From Thermoplasmata archaeon (GTDB taxonomy: Archaea; Thermoplasmatota; E2; DHVEG-1; B18-G2): a DNA stretch of 32,943 nt. The notes beneath the pieces are model-generated. The model ran no database searches. It worked only from the letters and a program-made list of their open reading frames with translations, and was not told the DNA's origin. The stretch is taken from NCBI GenBank assembly GCA_021161865.1, contig JAGGZU010000067.1, forward strand, positions 1 through 32,943, read 5' to 3'. Made by a program: the position numbers and the translations under genes. Positions 16,330-24,538 of the stretch are shown piece after piece. How positions within the stretch are numbered: the stretch's first letter is position 1; every line of letters begins with the position of its first letter.

Positions 16330-17676
16330 TTGGAGGGGGTTTGTATCTGGATTGGTATAGATGACACGGATTCAACAAAAGGTGGCTGCACCACCTTTGT
16401 AGCCTTCACCATAATAAATCGAGTTATGGAAAGAGGGTACAACCTCATAGGTTTCCCAAGGCTTGTCAGGCTTAACCCAAATGTGCCATGGAAGACTAGA
16501 GGAAATGGAGCGGTTGCCATACATGTTGGAGTTGGCAAAGGAGGGAAAATACAGGTTGGTGAAAAACTCGATGAAAGACTGTACTCCCATCAAAAAAACA
16601 GAAGTGATGAAGTAAATATGGATGATTTAATTGATGTGGTGGAGGAGACTATTGAGGAACAAGCGTTTTTTTCTGATGAAAAAACCAACCCTGGTTTTGT
16701 TGTCTCAAAGGAGAAACCATCCCGTGAACTGTACTGGAAAGGAGTTAAAGGATTGGTTGAGCTGGATGAAGTTAAAAATTTGTTGAAAAACATGGGTGCT
16801 TTTTACAGGGGCTATAAGAAGGAACGTGGTTTGATAGGTGCAGCAGCGGCTTTGGCATGGACTCCTGATGACAGAACCTATGAATTGATTGCCTACAGAT
16901 GTAAGGAGAGATGGGGAACCGTTAGACATGTGGATGAAGACTCGGTGAAAGAGATGGATGGAAGGTTCCCTAGCACTTTCGACAATTTTGATTACCGGAA
17001 TCATCATAATAGGATTGTTCCAAACTCTCCTTGTCCTGTTTTGTATGGTATAAGAGGGGATGATATCGAGAGTCTTTTAAAGGCAAAGGATTTGGTTAAA
17101 TCCGAGAAATATTTTGGATGGCTTATCTTTGAAACCAATCAGGGTACTGATGACCATCTGCAGAAGAAAAAAATAGGCAAGGTAAAACCCTTTGAATCGG
17201 TTATTGTTGAAGGTGAAGTCATAGGTAAACCAAGGACTCTATCAGGTGGTCATGTTGTGTTCAAAATCAAAGATGAGAAAGGTGAGGTGATGGATTGTGC
17301 CGCCTATGAACCTACAAAGGAGTTCAGGAATGTGATAAAACAACTTGAAATAGGTGACCTCGTTGAGGTGTATGGCGGAGTGAGAGCAGAGCCTTTCACC
17401 ATAAACCTTGAGAAAATCAATGTTAAGAAGACTGTAGAGGTGAAAAAAAAGGTTGAAAACCCTATTTGCCCCCGGTGCGGTAAACACATGAAATCCATTG
17501 GAAGGGAGGCGGGTTATCGTTGCATCAGATGTGGTTTAGAGGTGGATGAAAAACAGGCGAAGTATGTTAGTGTTGAAAGGGAGTTGAAACTTGGTTTCTA
17601 TGAGGTGCCTGTTTGCGCAAGGAGGCATCTTAGCAAGCCTTTAAAAAGAATGGAAATCTATCGAATGATAAAATGA
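16330..17676 (+). CDS. tiaS: tRNA(Ile2) 2-agmatinylcytidine synthetase TiaS
   Basis: An ATP-dependent enzyme that attaches agmatine to C34 of the CAU anticodon of tRNA-Ile2, letting it read AUA. Signatures: IGIDDTDSTKGGCTTFVAF at the N terminus, GFPRLVRLNPNVPWKTRGNGAVAIHVGVG, RGLIGAAAALAW, TYELIAYR, CPVLYGIRGDD, an OB-fold segment (GEVIGKPRTLSGGHVVFKIKDEKGE), and a zinc ribbon CPRCGKHMKSIG...CIRCG. The ORF track starts at 16219, inside the divergent regulator, which is unlikely. No in-frame ATG or GTG lies close before IGIDDTDS, so I use the TTG at 16330 (giving 448 aa, normal for the family) with low certainty. The stop overlaps the radical SAM start (ATGA). Confidence 0.9.
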   Translation: MEGVCIWIGIDDTDSTKGGCTTFVAFTIINRVMERGYNLIGFPRLVRLNPNVPWKTRGNGAVAIHVGVGKGGKIQVGEKLDERLYSHQKNRSDEVNMDDLIDVVEETIEEQAFFSDEKTNPGFVVSKEKPSRELYWKGVKGLVELDEVKNLLKNMGAFYRGYKKERGLIGAAAALAWTPDDRTYELIAYRCKERWGTVRHVDEDSVKEMDGRFPSTFDNFDYRNHHNRIVPNSPCPVLYGIRGDDIESLLKAKDLVKSEKYFGWLIFETNQGTDDHLQKKKIGKVKPFESVIVEGEVIGKPRTLSGGHVVFKIKDEKGEVMDCAAYEPTKEFRNVIKQLEIGDLVEVYGGVRAEPFTINLEKINVKKTVEVKKKVENPICPRCGKHMKSIGREAGYRCIRCGLEVDEKQAKYVSVERELKLGFYEVPVCARRHLSKPLKRMEIYRMIK

Positions 17677-19019
17677 GGATTCTACTGGTTGAACCAAGGT
17701 TTGAGCATGGCGTAATAACATACAAGGAGAGAAACAGTCCTTTTTCTAAAATCTACACAAATCCCTCTATCACCCTTCCCATGGTAGCTGCTGTAACCCC
17801 AGGTAACCATCAAATCAGGATTGTAAATGAGAACTATGAGGACTTAAATTTGAATGATGACTATGATTTAGTGGGTATATCCGTTTTAACCATGACTGCA
17901 TTGAGAGCCTATGAGCTTGCTGATTTATTTAGAGAAAAAGGGGTCACTGTTGTTCTCGGTGGCTATCATGTTTCTGCTTTACCTGAGGAGGCGAAGCAGC
18001 ATGCTGATAGTGTGGTTATAGGTGAGGCTGAGGAAACCTGGCCAATGGCTATAAAAGACTTTGAAAAAGGTGAACTTAAACCGTTTTATAGATCCTCCAG
18101 ACCAGAGTTGAATCATCTACCATGGCCGAGGAGGGATCTCTACTACAGTTTCATTGCAGGCGCTGTTCAGGCTGCAAGGGGTTGCCCGGTTGGTTGTGAC
18201 TTCTGCCCAACGTCACGGCTTCTTGGCAGAAGGCTGAGGAAGAGGCCTATAAAAGAGGTTGTGGAGGAGTTGAAGGCTACGCCTAACAAAGTGATTGTTT
18301 TTAGAGACGCAAGTTTAACTGCAGATCCAAACTACTCAAAGGCATTATTTAAAGCTATGAAAGGTTTGAATAAAAGATGGATTGCAAACGGTAACATAAA
18401 CGTTCTCTGCAGAGATGACGAATTCCTTAGACTCGCTAAAGAGTCTGGATGCGTTCAATGGTTTATAGGTTTAGAATCATTGTCCAAAGAGACTTTGAAA
18501 AACATTCATAAAACAACAAACGTGGGGATAGTAGAAAAATACGGGGAATGTATTAAGAAACTTCATAGGTATGGTATGGCGGTGTTTGGTGGACTCATCT
18601 TCGGTTTCGATGAGGACACACCTGATGTTTTTGAAACAACATATGAGGCGTTGGAGGAATGGCAGATAGACGCTGCAGAGTTCAACATCCTCACCCCTTA
18701 CCCTGGAACCACGATATATGAACGTTTTGAGAGAGAAGGTAGGATACTCACAAAGGATTGGTCAAAATATAGTCAAGCTCATGTTGTTTTTCAACCAAAA
18801 AGTATGAGTGTTGAGGAACTACTTGATGGCTACAGTTGGATATCAAAAAGGTTTTACTCGTTTTATGGGTGTATAAAAAGGATTCTTAACCATTTAGGTT
18901 ACAGTGGAAAATGGGGTTACTCTCCCTCTTCTTTGTCAATCGCAGCCACCAACATGGCGTTAAGGAGTTACTACATGAGGGAGAGAAGAAGGATAGAGAA
19001 GGAAAAACATATTTCTTGA
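17673..19019 (+). CDS. Cobalamin-binding-domain radical SAM protein (class B type)
   Basis: A 448-aa protein. Residues 1-140 form a B12-binding-like Rossmann domain (DLVGISVLTMTALRAYELADLFREKGVTVVLGGYHVSALPEEA) that lacks the DxHxxG cobalamin-ligand motif, as in many class B enzymes. The radical SAM core carries C171-P-V-G-C175-D-F-C178. The C-terminal part (FGGLIFGFDEDTPDVFETTYEALEE, LTPYPGTTIYERF) resembles the group containing hopanoid and BchE-like enzymes and some archaeal lipid-modifying enzymes. The substrate is not deducible; methylation or C-C bond formation on a lipid is one possibility. It overlaps tiaS by 4 nt (ATGA) and ends 5 bp before the convergent end of the biosynthetic operon, so a link to either is conceivable. 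Confidence 0.88.
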   Translation: MRILLVEPRFEHGVITYKERNSPFSKIYTNPSITLPMVAAVTPGNHQIRIVNENYEDLNLNDDYDLVGISVLTMTALRAYELADLFREKGVTVVLGGYHVSALPEEAKQHADSVVIGEAEETWPMAIKDFEKGELKPFYRSSRPELNHLPWPRRDLYYSFIAGAVQAARGCPVGCDFCPTSRLLGRRLRKRPIKEVVEELKATPNKVIVFRDASLTADPNYSKALFKAMKGLNKRWIANGNINVLCRDDEFLRLAKESGCVQWFIGLESLSKETLKNIHKTTNVGIVEKYGECIKKLHRYGMAVFGGLIFGFDEDTPDVFETTYEALEEWQIDAAEFNILTPYPGTTIYERFEREGRILTKDWSKYSQAHVVFQPKSMSVEELLDGYSWISKRFYSFYGCIKRILNHLGYSGKWGYSPSSLSIAATNMALRSYYMRERRRIEKEKHIS

Positions 19020-19024
19020 CAAAT

Positions 19025-19771
19025 TTATTCCTTTTTACCTATAACTGCTACATACCCGGGGTTTCTCTCAGTGGTTTTAATCATTCTCAACCATGAGGTT
19101 AAGAAAGAAAACAGTCTTCTACTTAAATTCCTGTTCAGGAAGAGAGAAAACAGTTTAATCCAAGACCATGGATGTAAAGCCTTTAAACCATCTATTATGT
19201 TGATGTCTGGTTTCACCACCTCCACCTGATGTACGTTGTAACGTTTAAGGAGTTTCATGAAATCCTGAAAAACAATGAGGTTAAGTTTCATACCATATAG
19301 TTTACTAAGTTTTTCCTTGGTTTGCTCGTCCGGTTTATCAAAGTAGATAGATGTGGTTATCGCAAGGAAACCTTTATTCTTCAACACTCTTGTAAACTCT
19401 TTTATGCATTTCTCTACATCATCAACAAAGGGGAGAACATCCTCACATAACACTGCATCAAAAACCTCATCTTTGAAGGGTAAACCGGTTAAATCTCCAA
19501 CAATTAGCTGACTCACTGATCCTTTCGCTTTTGATATAAACCTCCTGTTCTTATCAAGGCCAAAGAGTTGACAATCTATTTCTTTAGATAGAATATTCAA
19601 TGTTTTACCTGTACCACACCCTGCGTCAAGCACCACTGGTCTTTTGTTTTTGAAAACAAGATGTTTTAGTATAGTCTTTGTTGTTTTACTACCTCCAAGA
19701 TGTGTAGTCTCTCCAACATAATCCATTATATCCTGATAACTTAAATCAGGAGATTTTTTCAAGAGGAACAT
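19025..19771 (-). CDS. SAM-dependent methyltransferase (last gene of biosynthetic operon)
   Basis: A 248-aa class I methyltransferase. SAM motif I is VVLDAGCGTGKTLNILSKE (about residue 46), with the acidic post-I residue in LFGLDKNRRFI and motifs II/III in FDAVLCEDVLPFV and RVLKNKGFLAITTSIYFD. The N-terminal DYVGETTHLGGSKTTKTIL recalls small-molecule N- or C-methyltransferases of the sarcosine/UbiE type. The C-terminal tail is basic and hydrophobic (WIKLFSLFLNRNLSRRLFSFLTSWLR) and may touch the membrane. It lies 3 nt downstream of the acyltransferase gene and is the final gene of the run starting at 26641. The substrate is unknown. Confidence 0.85.
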   Translation of the reverse strand: MFLLKKSPDLSYQDIMDYVGETTHLGGSKTTKTILKHLVFKNKRPVVLDAGCGTGKTLNILSKEIDCQLFGLDKNRRFISKAKGSVSQLIVGDLTGLPFKDEVFDAVLCEDVLPFVDDVEKCIKEFTRVLKNKGFLAITTSIYFDKPDEQTKEKLSKLYGMKLNLIVFQDFMKLLKRYNVHQVEVVKPDINIIDGLKALHPWSWIKLFSLFLNRNLSRRLFSFLTSWLRMIKTTERNPGYVAVIGKKE

Positions 19772-19774
19772 GCA

Positions 19775-20464
19775 TCAAGTACCCTCTCTTTTTATCTCTT
19801 TAGCTGGAACACCAACGTAAACCTTTCCCTTTTCCAGTCTCTGATTCTTTTTAACGAAACTAAGGGCTCCTAGGATTGTGTCATCCTCTAAAACTGCTCC
19901 TGCGGAAACAAGGCTTCCTCCACCAACCGTTACATTCTTGCCTAAAACCGTTTTTTTCAGAATCAGTTTGTTGCCCTCTATCGAATGACAGAGGACTATG
20001 CTGTTTCCACCTATCACACAGTCATCCCCTATACTTATCAGCAATGGATCAGGTATGTCCCCAGCAATGACACAGTTTCTACCAACATCTGCCCCAGCGA
20101 GTTTAAGACAAACCAGTCTGCTGATCTCATGTGGAATCATGATTAAATCGAAGAATCGTCCGCACATTCTGAAAAGCATGTAACTTAAACCCCATGAAAC
20201 AACCGGTGAACTAACCCTGTCAAGGTCGAAAACACCCTCTTTAACTCCTTTTTTAAACAACCTAAAAAACAGGGTAGCCTCCAGCAGGAAAACCAGGATG
20301 TAAAGTAGAAGCAGAGCTGCAAAAACAAAGGGTATCAGCATCTTATACGTCAAAACAAGGTTGAAAACATGGGATATGATAAAACCAACTGGTAGAAGAG
20401 GTATAGCTAATAAAAGAATGAATAGCAGAATATAAGAAGTGTAGTTTAGGTTTGTTCTCATCAT
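19775..20464 (-). CDS. Membrane-anchored left-handed beta-helix (hexapeptide-repeat) acyltransferase
   Basis: A 229-aa protein with two N-terminal transmembrane segments (about 10-32 and 38-65). After a linker, hexapeptide repeats start near residue 125 (ADVGRNCVIAGDIPDPLLISIGDDCVIGGNSIVLCHSIEG, KTVLGKNVTVGGGSLVSAGAVLEDDTILGA). The ending VYVGVPAKEIKR is typical of LbetaH acetyltransferases. The combination of membrane helices and LbetaH resembles the C-terminal acyltransferase portion of Pls/PosA-type peptide synthetases. Placed directly after an adenylate-forming enzyme (ATGA overlap), it may move an activated acyl or amino-acyl group to an acceptor at the membrane. That role is inference. 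Confidence 0.8.
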   Translation of the reverse strand: MMRTNLNYTSYILLFILLLAIPLLPVGFIISHVFNLVLTYKMLIPFVFAALLLLYILVFLLEATLFFRLFKKGVKEGVFDLDRVSSPVVSWGLSYMLFRMCGRFFDLIMIPHEISRLVCLKLAGADVGRNCVIAGDIPDPLLISIGDDCVIGGNSIVLCHSIEGNKLILKKTVLGKNVTVGGGSLVSAGAVLEDDTILGALSFVKKNQRLEKGKVYVGVPAKEIKREGT

Positions 20465-21099
20465 TTCAATCCCTCAACTTTGGATAAAACCACAGGTACA
20501 TTGTTTTCCAGTTTTTTCACTTGTTTTATTTTTATCTCCACATGCTCACCAAGTTTATACTTAAAATCCTTTTCTATGCCCTCAAAATGTTTTTTATACG
20601 TTTCCCACTGGTTGCTCTCTACAGCAACCAGTATCTCCATCTCATCTAAACTGTTCTGTACAATCTGAAACCTCTCTACATTTAAACCTTTTTTAACGTA
20701 ACTGCAGATAATGCTTGTGAAATAAAACGGGGAGAGTATTCTACCATCCAATGTAAAAACCGGGTCACATCTCCTACCCTCTATCTCAGAAATCAAAGGT
20801 GTTTCTCTACCGCACACGCAATCCACTTCAACGTTTTTTGCTGTATCATTCATACCGATGTACCTTAAAACAGGTGTTGCCTCCCCATACAACCTGGTCA
20901 CAACAACACTTCCTCTTTCGCCGTAATCAACTGGTTCACCATCTCTACCAAGGAGTTCAACATGCACAAGCTCAGAGTGAACATGGTACCTGCCCTCTCT
21001 ACACTGGAAGGCTACTGTTCCAGCTTCGGTGGAGGAGTACACATCAAACAGCTTGACATTAAATGCTTCTTCTATAAAATCTCTGGTTTTTTTGTCCAA
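20461..21099 (-). CDS. PaaK-like adenylate-forming enzyme, C-terminal part (frame broken from N-terminal part)
   Basis: The 212-aa ORF is the second half of a phenylacetate-CoA-ligase/CapK-type enzyme: YSSTEAGTVAFQC (A5 motif), VVVTRLYGEATPVLRYIGMNDTA, CVCGRETPLISEIEGRRCD, then the C-terminal lid domain. Reading with eight instead of nine A residues at 21152-21160 joins it without a gap to the upstream ORF: ...LAFLKKNGYGETVKPKCIATSGTLLDKKTRDF. So the ATG at 21099 is probably not a true start, and the natural protein would be about 450 aa, normal for the family. The end overlaps the acyltransferase start (ATGA). Confidence 0.82.
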   Translation of the reverse strand: MDKKTRDFIEEAFNVKLFDVYSSTEAGTVAFQCREGRYHVHSELVHVELLGRDGEPVDYGERGSVVVTRLYGEATPVLRYIGMNDTAKNVEVDCVCGRETPLISEIEGRRCDPVFTLDGRILSPFYFTSIICSYVKKGLNVERFQIVQNSLDEMEILVAVESNQWETYKKHFEGIEKDFKYKLGEHVEIKIKQVKKLENNVPVVLSKVEGLK

Positions 21100-21139
21100 A
21101 AGGGTTCCTGAAGTGGCTATGCACTTTGGTTTTACTGTT

Positions 21140-21802
21140 TCACCGTAACCATTTTTTTTTAAGGAACGCTAAACCTTTAAGCATAGGTGGGTAACCACCT
21201 ATGAAATCTGGTTTGAACCTACTGATTTTTTGCATTAAACTCAAAGCATCCTCTTTTACATCCAGGGTTTGAAAATTCTTGGTGTTGAAGAACAAGTTTA
21301 AACCTGAAAAAAACGTGTTCGTAAGGTAAGCGTTTTCTGGTCCACCTGGTGAAAAATCACCTATAATCGTTATTTTATCCTTCCTCCAATTTACCCCATG
21401 CTCAGATAGCTCCTCGGCAAAACCCTGCAGACATCTCAAAGCAGTGTACGTGTCATTCCATATAACAAGCGGTTGGCCTGTTGAACCAGAGGTACTTGCC
21501 TGAAAAATCTTTTTTACGTTGATGGTCTCTGGGAGTAAATCGTTTGGAGATGCTTTTACAAAGTCATCTCTCGTCACAATAGGTAGTTTATCGATGTCTT
21601 CTAAACCTTTTATATCAGATGGGTTTAAACCCTTCTCCCTGTATTTTTCCCTGTAAAACTTAGTTTTAAAGGCACATTCAACGACTTTTTTTAATGCCTT
21701 ATCCTGATATTTTTTAATCCTTTCTCTACCGAGTTTTCTTGTTAAATCCCTGTCGAAAAGGTAGCTTTTCGCTATCTTCATGGTTGATGTTAAATCAAGC
21801 AT
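21140..21802 (-). CDS. PaaK-like adenylate-forming enzyme, N-terminal part (ends at frameshift)
   Basis: The 220-aa ORF holds the N-terminal half of an acyl-CoA-ligase-like enzyme of the PaaK/CapK group, which activates a carboxylic acid as acyl-AMP. The ATP-binding loop STSGSTGQPLVIW is at residues 103-115, and DFIGGYPPMLKGLAFL follows near the end. The frame stops soon after a run of nine A (minus strand). One base fewer restores the frame into 20461..21099. Causes could be a sequencing or assembly error in a homopolymer, a real inactivating mutation, or polymerase slippage that yields some full-length product. The start overlaps the preceding gene by 8 nt, so it is coupled within the operon. 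Confidence 0.82.
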   Translation of the reverse strand: MLDLTSTMKIAKSYLFDRDLTRKLGRERIKKYQDKALKKVVECAFKTKFYREKYREKGLNPSDIKGLEDIDKLPIVTRDDFVKASPNDLLPETINVKKIFQASTSGSTGQPLVIWNDTYTALRCLQGFAEELSEHGVNWRKDKITIIGDFSPGGPENAYLTNTFFSGLNLFFNTKNFQTLDVKEDALSLMQKISRFKPDFIGGYPPMLKGLAFLKKKWLR

Positions 21803-22376
21803 CTCTGTTCAACCTCTTACTGAGGATAACAGACTCCCAGAAAAACGGATGCCTTAAGATTTTTTTAATAACAAAATCTTCTGGTACAATCCCTCTTGGA
21901 TCGTATCTGCTTATGTTTCTAAATATTATTCTCGCATCCGATTTAGCGGTTTTCATAATGTTTTCGAATACTTCTTCAAGCGCCTCCACCCCAAGAGAAA
22001 CCATTATCACATCAAACCCTGATAAATCGTGGTTTACACCGTCTCCAAACATTATTCTTATTCTTGTTGAAGGATTTTTTTTGTAACGTTGCACATACTT
22101 TTTTGCGTTTTTAACCGCAACCAAATCCACATCTATTCCAACTACATCTGCACCTGTTAACTCAGCTATTATAAAGGATGTATATGGCATGGAACCGCAG
22201 CCTATTTGAATAAACTTGTCCTCTTTTTTTATTTTAACAACATCTATCTCTTTTCTTATCACAGGTTCAGAGTAGTTGTTGATCACTACCTCCGCCAGAT
22301 TGGGAGAGTAGGTTGAGATGTACTCCCAGATTATGAAGGATAACCCTGCCAGCTTTCTTGCAAGTTTTTCTACCAT
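21795..22376 (-). CDS. Nicotianamine-synthase-like SAM-binding protein
   Basis: About 193 aa. The segment FIQIGCGSMPYTSFIIAELTGADVVGIDVDLVAVKNAKKYV aligns by eye with the nicotianamine synthase SAM site (IGSGPLPLTSIVLA...DIDPSANSLASLLV). Later FDVIMVSLGVEALEEVFENIMKTAKSDARIIFRNISRYDPRGIVP matches the NAS stretch FDVVFLAALVG...GAVLMLRSAHGPRAFLYP. NAS-family enzymes transfer the aminocarboxypropyl group of SAM rather than methyl. This protein is shorter at the N terminus than typical NAS (about 260 aa or more), so an ordinary methyltransferase remains possible. The ORF track starts at a GTG at 22388; I prefer ATG at 22376, which has GAGGTG 9 nt upstream. Confidence 0.6.
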   Translation of the reverse strand: MVEKLARKLAGLSFIIWEYISTYSPNLAEVVINNYSEPVIRKEIDVVKIKKEDKFIQIGCGSMPYTSFIIAELTGADVVGIDVDLVAVKNAKKYVQRYKKNPSTRIRIMFGDGVNHDLSGFDVIMVSLGVEALEEVFENIMKTAKSDARIIFRNISRYDPRGIVPEDFVIKKILRHPFFWESVILSKRLNRDA

Positions 22377-22378
22377 TT

Positions 22379-23398
22379 TCACATCCACCTCACAGGAAAA
22401 AACATTCCAGTTGCTCTCATCAAAACATCAACCCCTCTTGAATCAATGTTTATCAGGGTTTTTTGGATTAAATTAAGGAAAATGAGTTTCTTTTTATGTC
22501 TTTTAACCCAAATCTTCTGGTAAAGATCCAGGTTGCTGACTCCGTCAAGGTGTTTCTCTATCACCTCAGACGCCAACTCTGCATCCTCTACACTCTGAAA
22601 AACAGGGACACCGACAACCGGTTGCCCATTCCCTGCTGAACCAATTGCAAGCCAGTTTTTGCCAAAACATCTGTTCGCTGTAGAGAGAGGTGTTTGCCCA
22701 TGGAACTCTTCAACTATTTCATGGTTTTTGAAGGATTTTATTGTGTTAACTGAAAACAGTCTTTTTTTCCAATCCCTGTTTTTTTCTACTGAAAAGATAC
22801 CGACTTCCATCCTTTTTTCCCCAATTGGCATCATCCATGTGAATAAACCCTTTGCGTTTTCGTTGTCCACCACAACACCTGTTTCTCTCTCCCCCATTGT
22901 TTTTATTTCACATGCATGTACATCAGCTATAAGACTGTTTTTTACTCCAAGCTGATTCCTTAAACTTCCCCTGTCGGCTCCGCATGCCAGAACCATGATT
23001 TTAAAGGTTACTGTTTCATTCCCTAAACTTATCTTGTTTTTTTCTAAATCTACTATTTTTTCCACACTAACCCCTGTTAGTATCCTTTTTCTATCCGATA
23101 TTTTTTCCATGAAATCCTTTTCTATGTCGCTTGTTTTCATTGAGTAACCTTTGATGTCTGTGGATATCTTGTAACCATGGGCTGAGATTATGTCAACTTG
23201 ATCTAAAAAATCAAGGATTATGTCGCTGTCAGGGTTTATTTTTTTGAAACACTCTTCGCTGACCGCTCTGAACCCTTTGTTTCCAATAGTTTTTTTATTG
23301 TCTACCGTTAGAAAGTTTATTCCTTTTTTATCCAGTAACTGGGAGAGGTAGAGGCCTGATATCCCCCCTCCAACTACAACAACGTCAACCTCTTTCAT
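22379..23398 (-). CDS. Geranylgeranyl-reductase-like FAD-dependent oxidoreductase
   Basis: A 339-aa flavoprotein of the GGR/PHBH superfamily. The FAD dinucleotide fold is at the N terminus (VDVVVVGGGISGLYLSQLLDKKGINFLTVD). VLACGADRGSLRNQLG is central, GLFTWMMPIGEKRMEVGIF corresponds to the GGR PxxYxWxFP-like region, and WLAIGSAGNGQPVVGVPVFQSVEDAELASEVIEKHL is the second FAD motif. Known GGRs saturate double bonds of geranylgeranyl chains in lipids, quinones and chlorophyll. With a GGPP synthase in the same operon, prenyl-chain reduction is the natural guess, but oxidation of another intermediate cannot be excluded. It begins 6 nt after the upstream gene. Confidence 0.82.
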   Translation of the reverse strand: MKEVDVVVVGGGISGLYLSQLLDKKGINFLTVDNKKTIGNKGFRAVSEECFKKINPDSDIILDFLDQVDIISAHGYKISTDIKGYSMKTSDIEKDFMEKISDRKRILTGVSVEKIVDLEKNKISLGNETVTFKIMVLACGADRGSLRNQLGVKNSLIADVHACEIKTMGERETGVVVDNENAKGLFTWMMPIGEKRMEVGIFSVEKNRDWKKRLFSVNTIKSFKNHEIVEEFHGQTPLSTANRCFGKNWLAIGSAGNGQPVVGVPVFQSVEDAELASEVIEKHLDGVSNLDLYQKIWVKRHKKKLIFLNLIQKTLINIDSRGVDVLMRATGMFFPVRWM

Positions 23399-23404
23399 GG
23401 TTTT

Positions 23405-24538
23405 TCACCCAATCGGTGGTAACTCCTCCGGTGGCACCTTACCTGATGCCCATGCAACCTCTCTTCTAACCATCCAATCCGTTTCCCTCTTCATTTTATC
23501 CTTCGTCAGATTTTTCCAGTAAACTATAGCATCCCAGAGGCTCCCCTTATTATCATCAACCTCTTTCAACCTTGTTTTTGAGGTATCCCAAACAGGTTTC
23601 TCAGAGTGAAAGGAGCTTAAAACAACCCTTCCTCTCCCGTATGTTTCTGCAACCATAGCCGGATGGTTTGGTATATTGAGGGGTATTATCTCTTCTGTTT
23701 TTTCCCAGCAGGGTTGTTTCCAAGAAGTCTGTACAAGTCTCAGGGGTAAATCAAGAGGATTTTTGTTTTTCTTTAGAAACTTCAGATTTTCTCCTAAAAC
23801 CGTTTTAATGTATCTACGCCAGCATGTGAAACGCCACTTATGTATTCTGTATCCATTAAACACCTCTTTATCGGGGAAATATGCTAAAACATCTGAGTTT
23901 TTTTCTGGTATTAAAGCTGGTCCACCTATCCATCTCACTAAACAAAAGTTGTTTTTGTAGTCTCTGAAAATCGGGTGTTTCCTGTTTATCTTAACCTTAA
24001 TCGGGATCCCGCCTGTTGTTTGTTCTCCTGATACCGTGGTGTTCATACCTGTGTAGTAAACATAAGCAGACTCTCCAGGGTTTCCACCTAAGATTTGATC
24101 AAAGGGTGGTATTGATATATTCCATAGAAGCTTGGTTTTCAACACAAATGCTTTGCCTCTTTCGCTGTTGGAGAGAATTTCAGAGAAGGTCTTTGGATGG
24201 TTAAGTAGTTTGCAGAAGAGTAATGCACCAGCACAGTGAGCCACCACCCCACCGCCTTTTTTAACAAAATGGTTTAAAGTGTTTTTCCATTTATACGCTG
24301 CAGTTGGTGAAAAAAAGGATTTTAAGTATATTAGGAATGTGTCGGCGGCTGGTATTATGACAACATCAAACTTCTCTGGTTTCAAATCTTTTATCGTATC
24401 ATGCCAGTCAAGTTTTTTTACCTTTATATTGTACAACCCATTTCTCCATTTATATCCATCCAGTATGTCGATGAAGTCTTGGAAACTCCAGCTGAAAAAG
24501 TAGAAGTCGGTTAACACAGCCACGTTTATGATGGTCAT
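23405..24538 (-). CDS. BPL_N / glutamine-amidotransferase-like protein
   Basis: About 377 aa. The N-terminal about 240 residues have a class I amidotransferase-like fold: INVAVLTDFYFFSW, FDVVIIPAADTFLIYL, then a candidate nucleophile elbow GGGVVAHCAGALLF (Cys about residue 102). Later GRGRVVLSSFHSEKPVWD corresponds to the FxPE-type His region of biotin-protein-ligase N-terminal domains (BPL_N). The C-terminal tail is unassigned. The His-Glu pair appears as FHSEKP, so a catalytic dyad is plausible. The reaction is unknown; amide formation or hydrolysis is possible. I choose ATG at 24538, not 24556: it overlaps the previous stop as ATGA and has GGAGGT 10 nt upstream. Confidence 0.68.
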   Translation of the reverse strand: MTIINVAVLTDFYFFSWSFQDFIDILDGYKWRNGLYNIKVKKLDWHDTIKDLKPEKFDVVIIPAADTFLIYLKSFFSPTAAYKWKNTLNHFVKKGGGVVAHCAGALLFCKLLNHPKTFSEILSNSERGKAFVLKTKLLWNISIPPFDQILGGNPGESAYVYYTGMNTTVSGEQTTGGIPIKVKINRKHPIFRDYKNNFCLVRWIGGPALIPEKNSDVLAYFPDKEVFNGYRIHKWRFTCWRRYIKTVLGENLKFLKKNKNPLDLPLRLVQTSWKQPCWEKTEEIIPLNIPNHPAMVAETYGRGRVVLSSFHSEKPVWDTSKTRLKEVDDNKGSLWDAIVYWKNLTKDKMKRETDWMVRREVAWASGKVPPEELPPIG

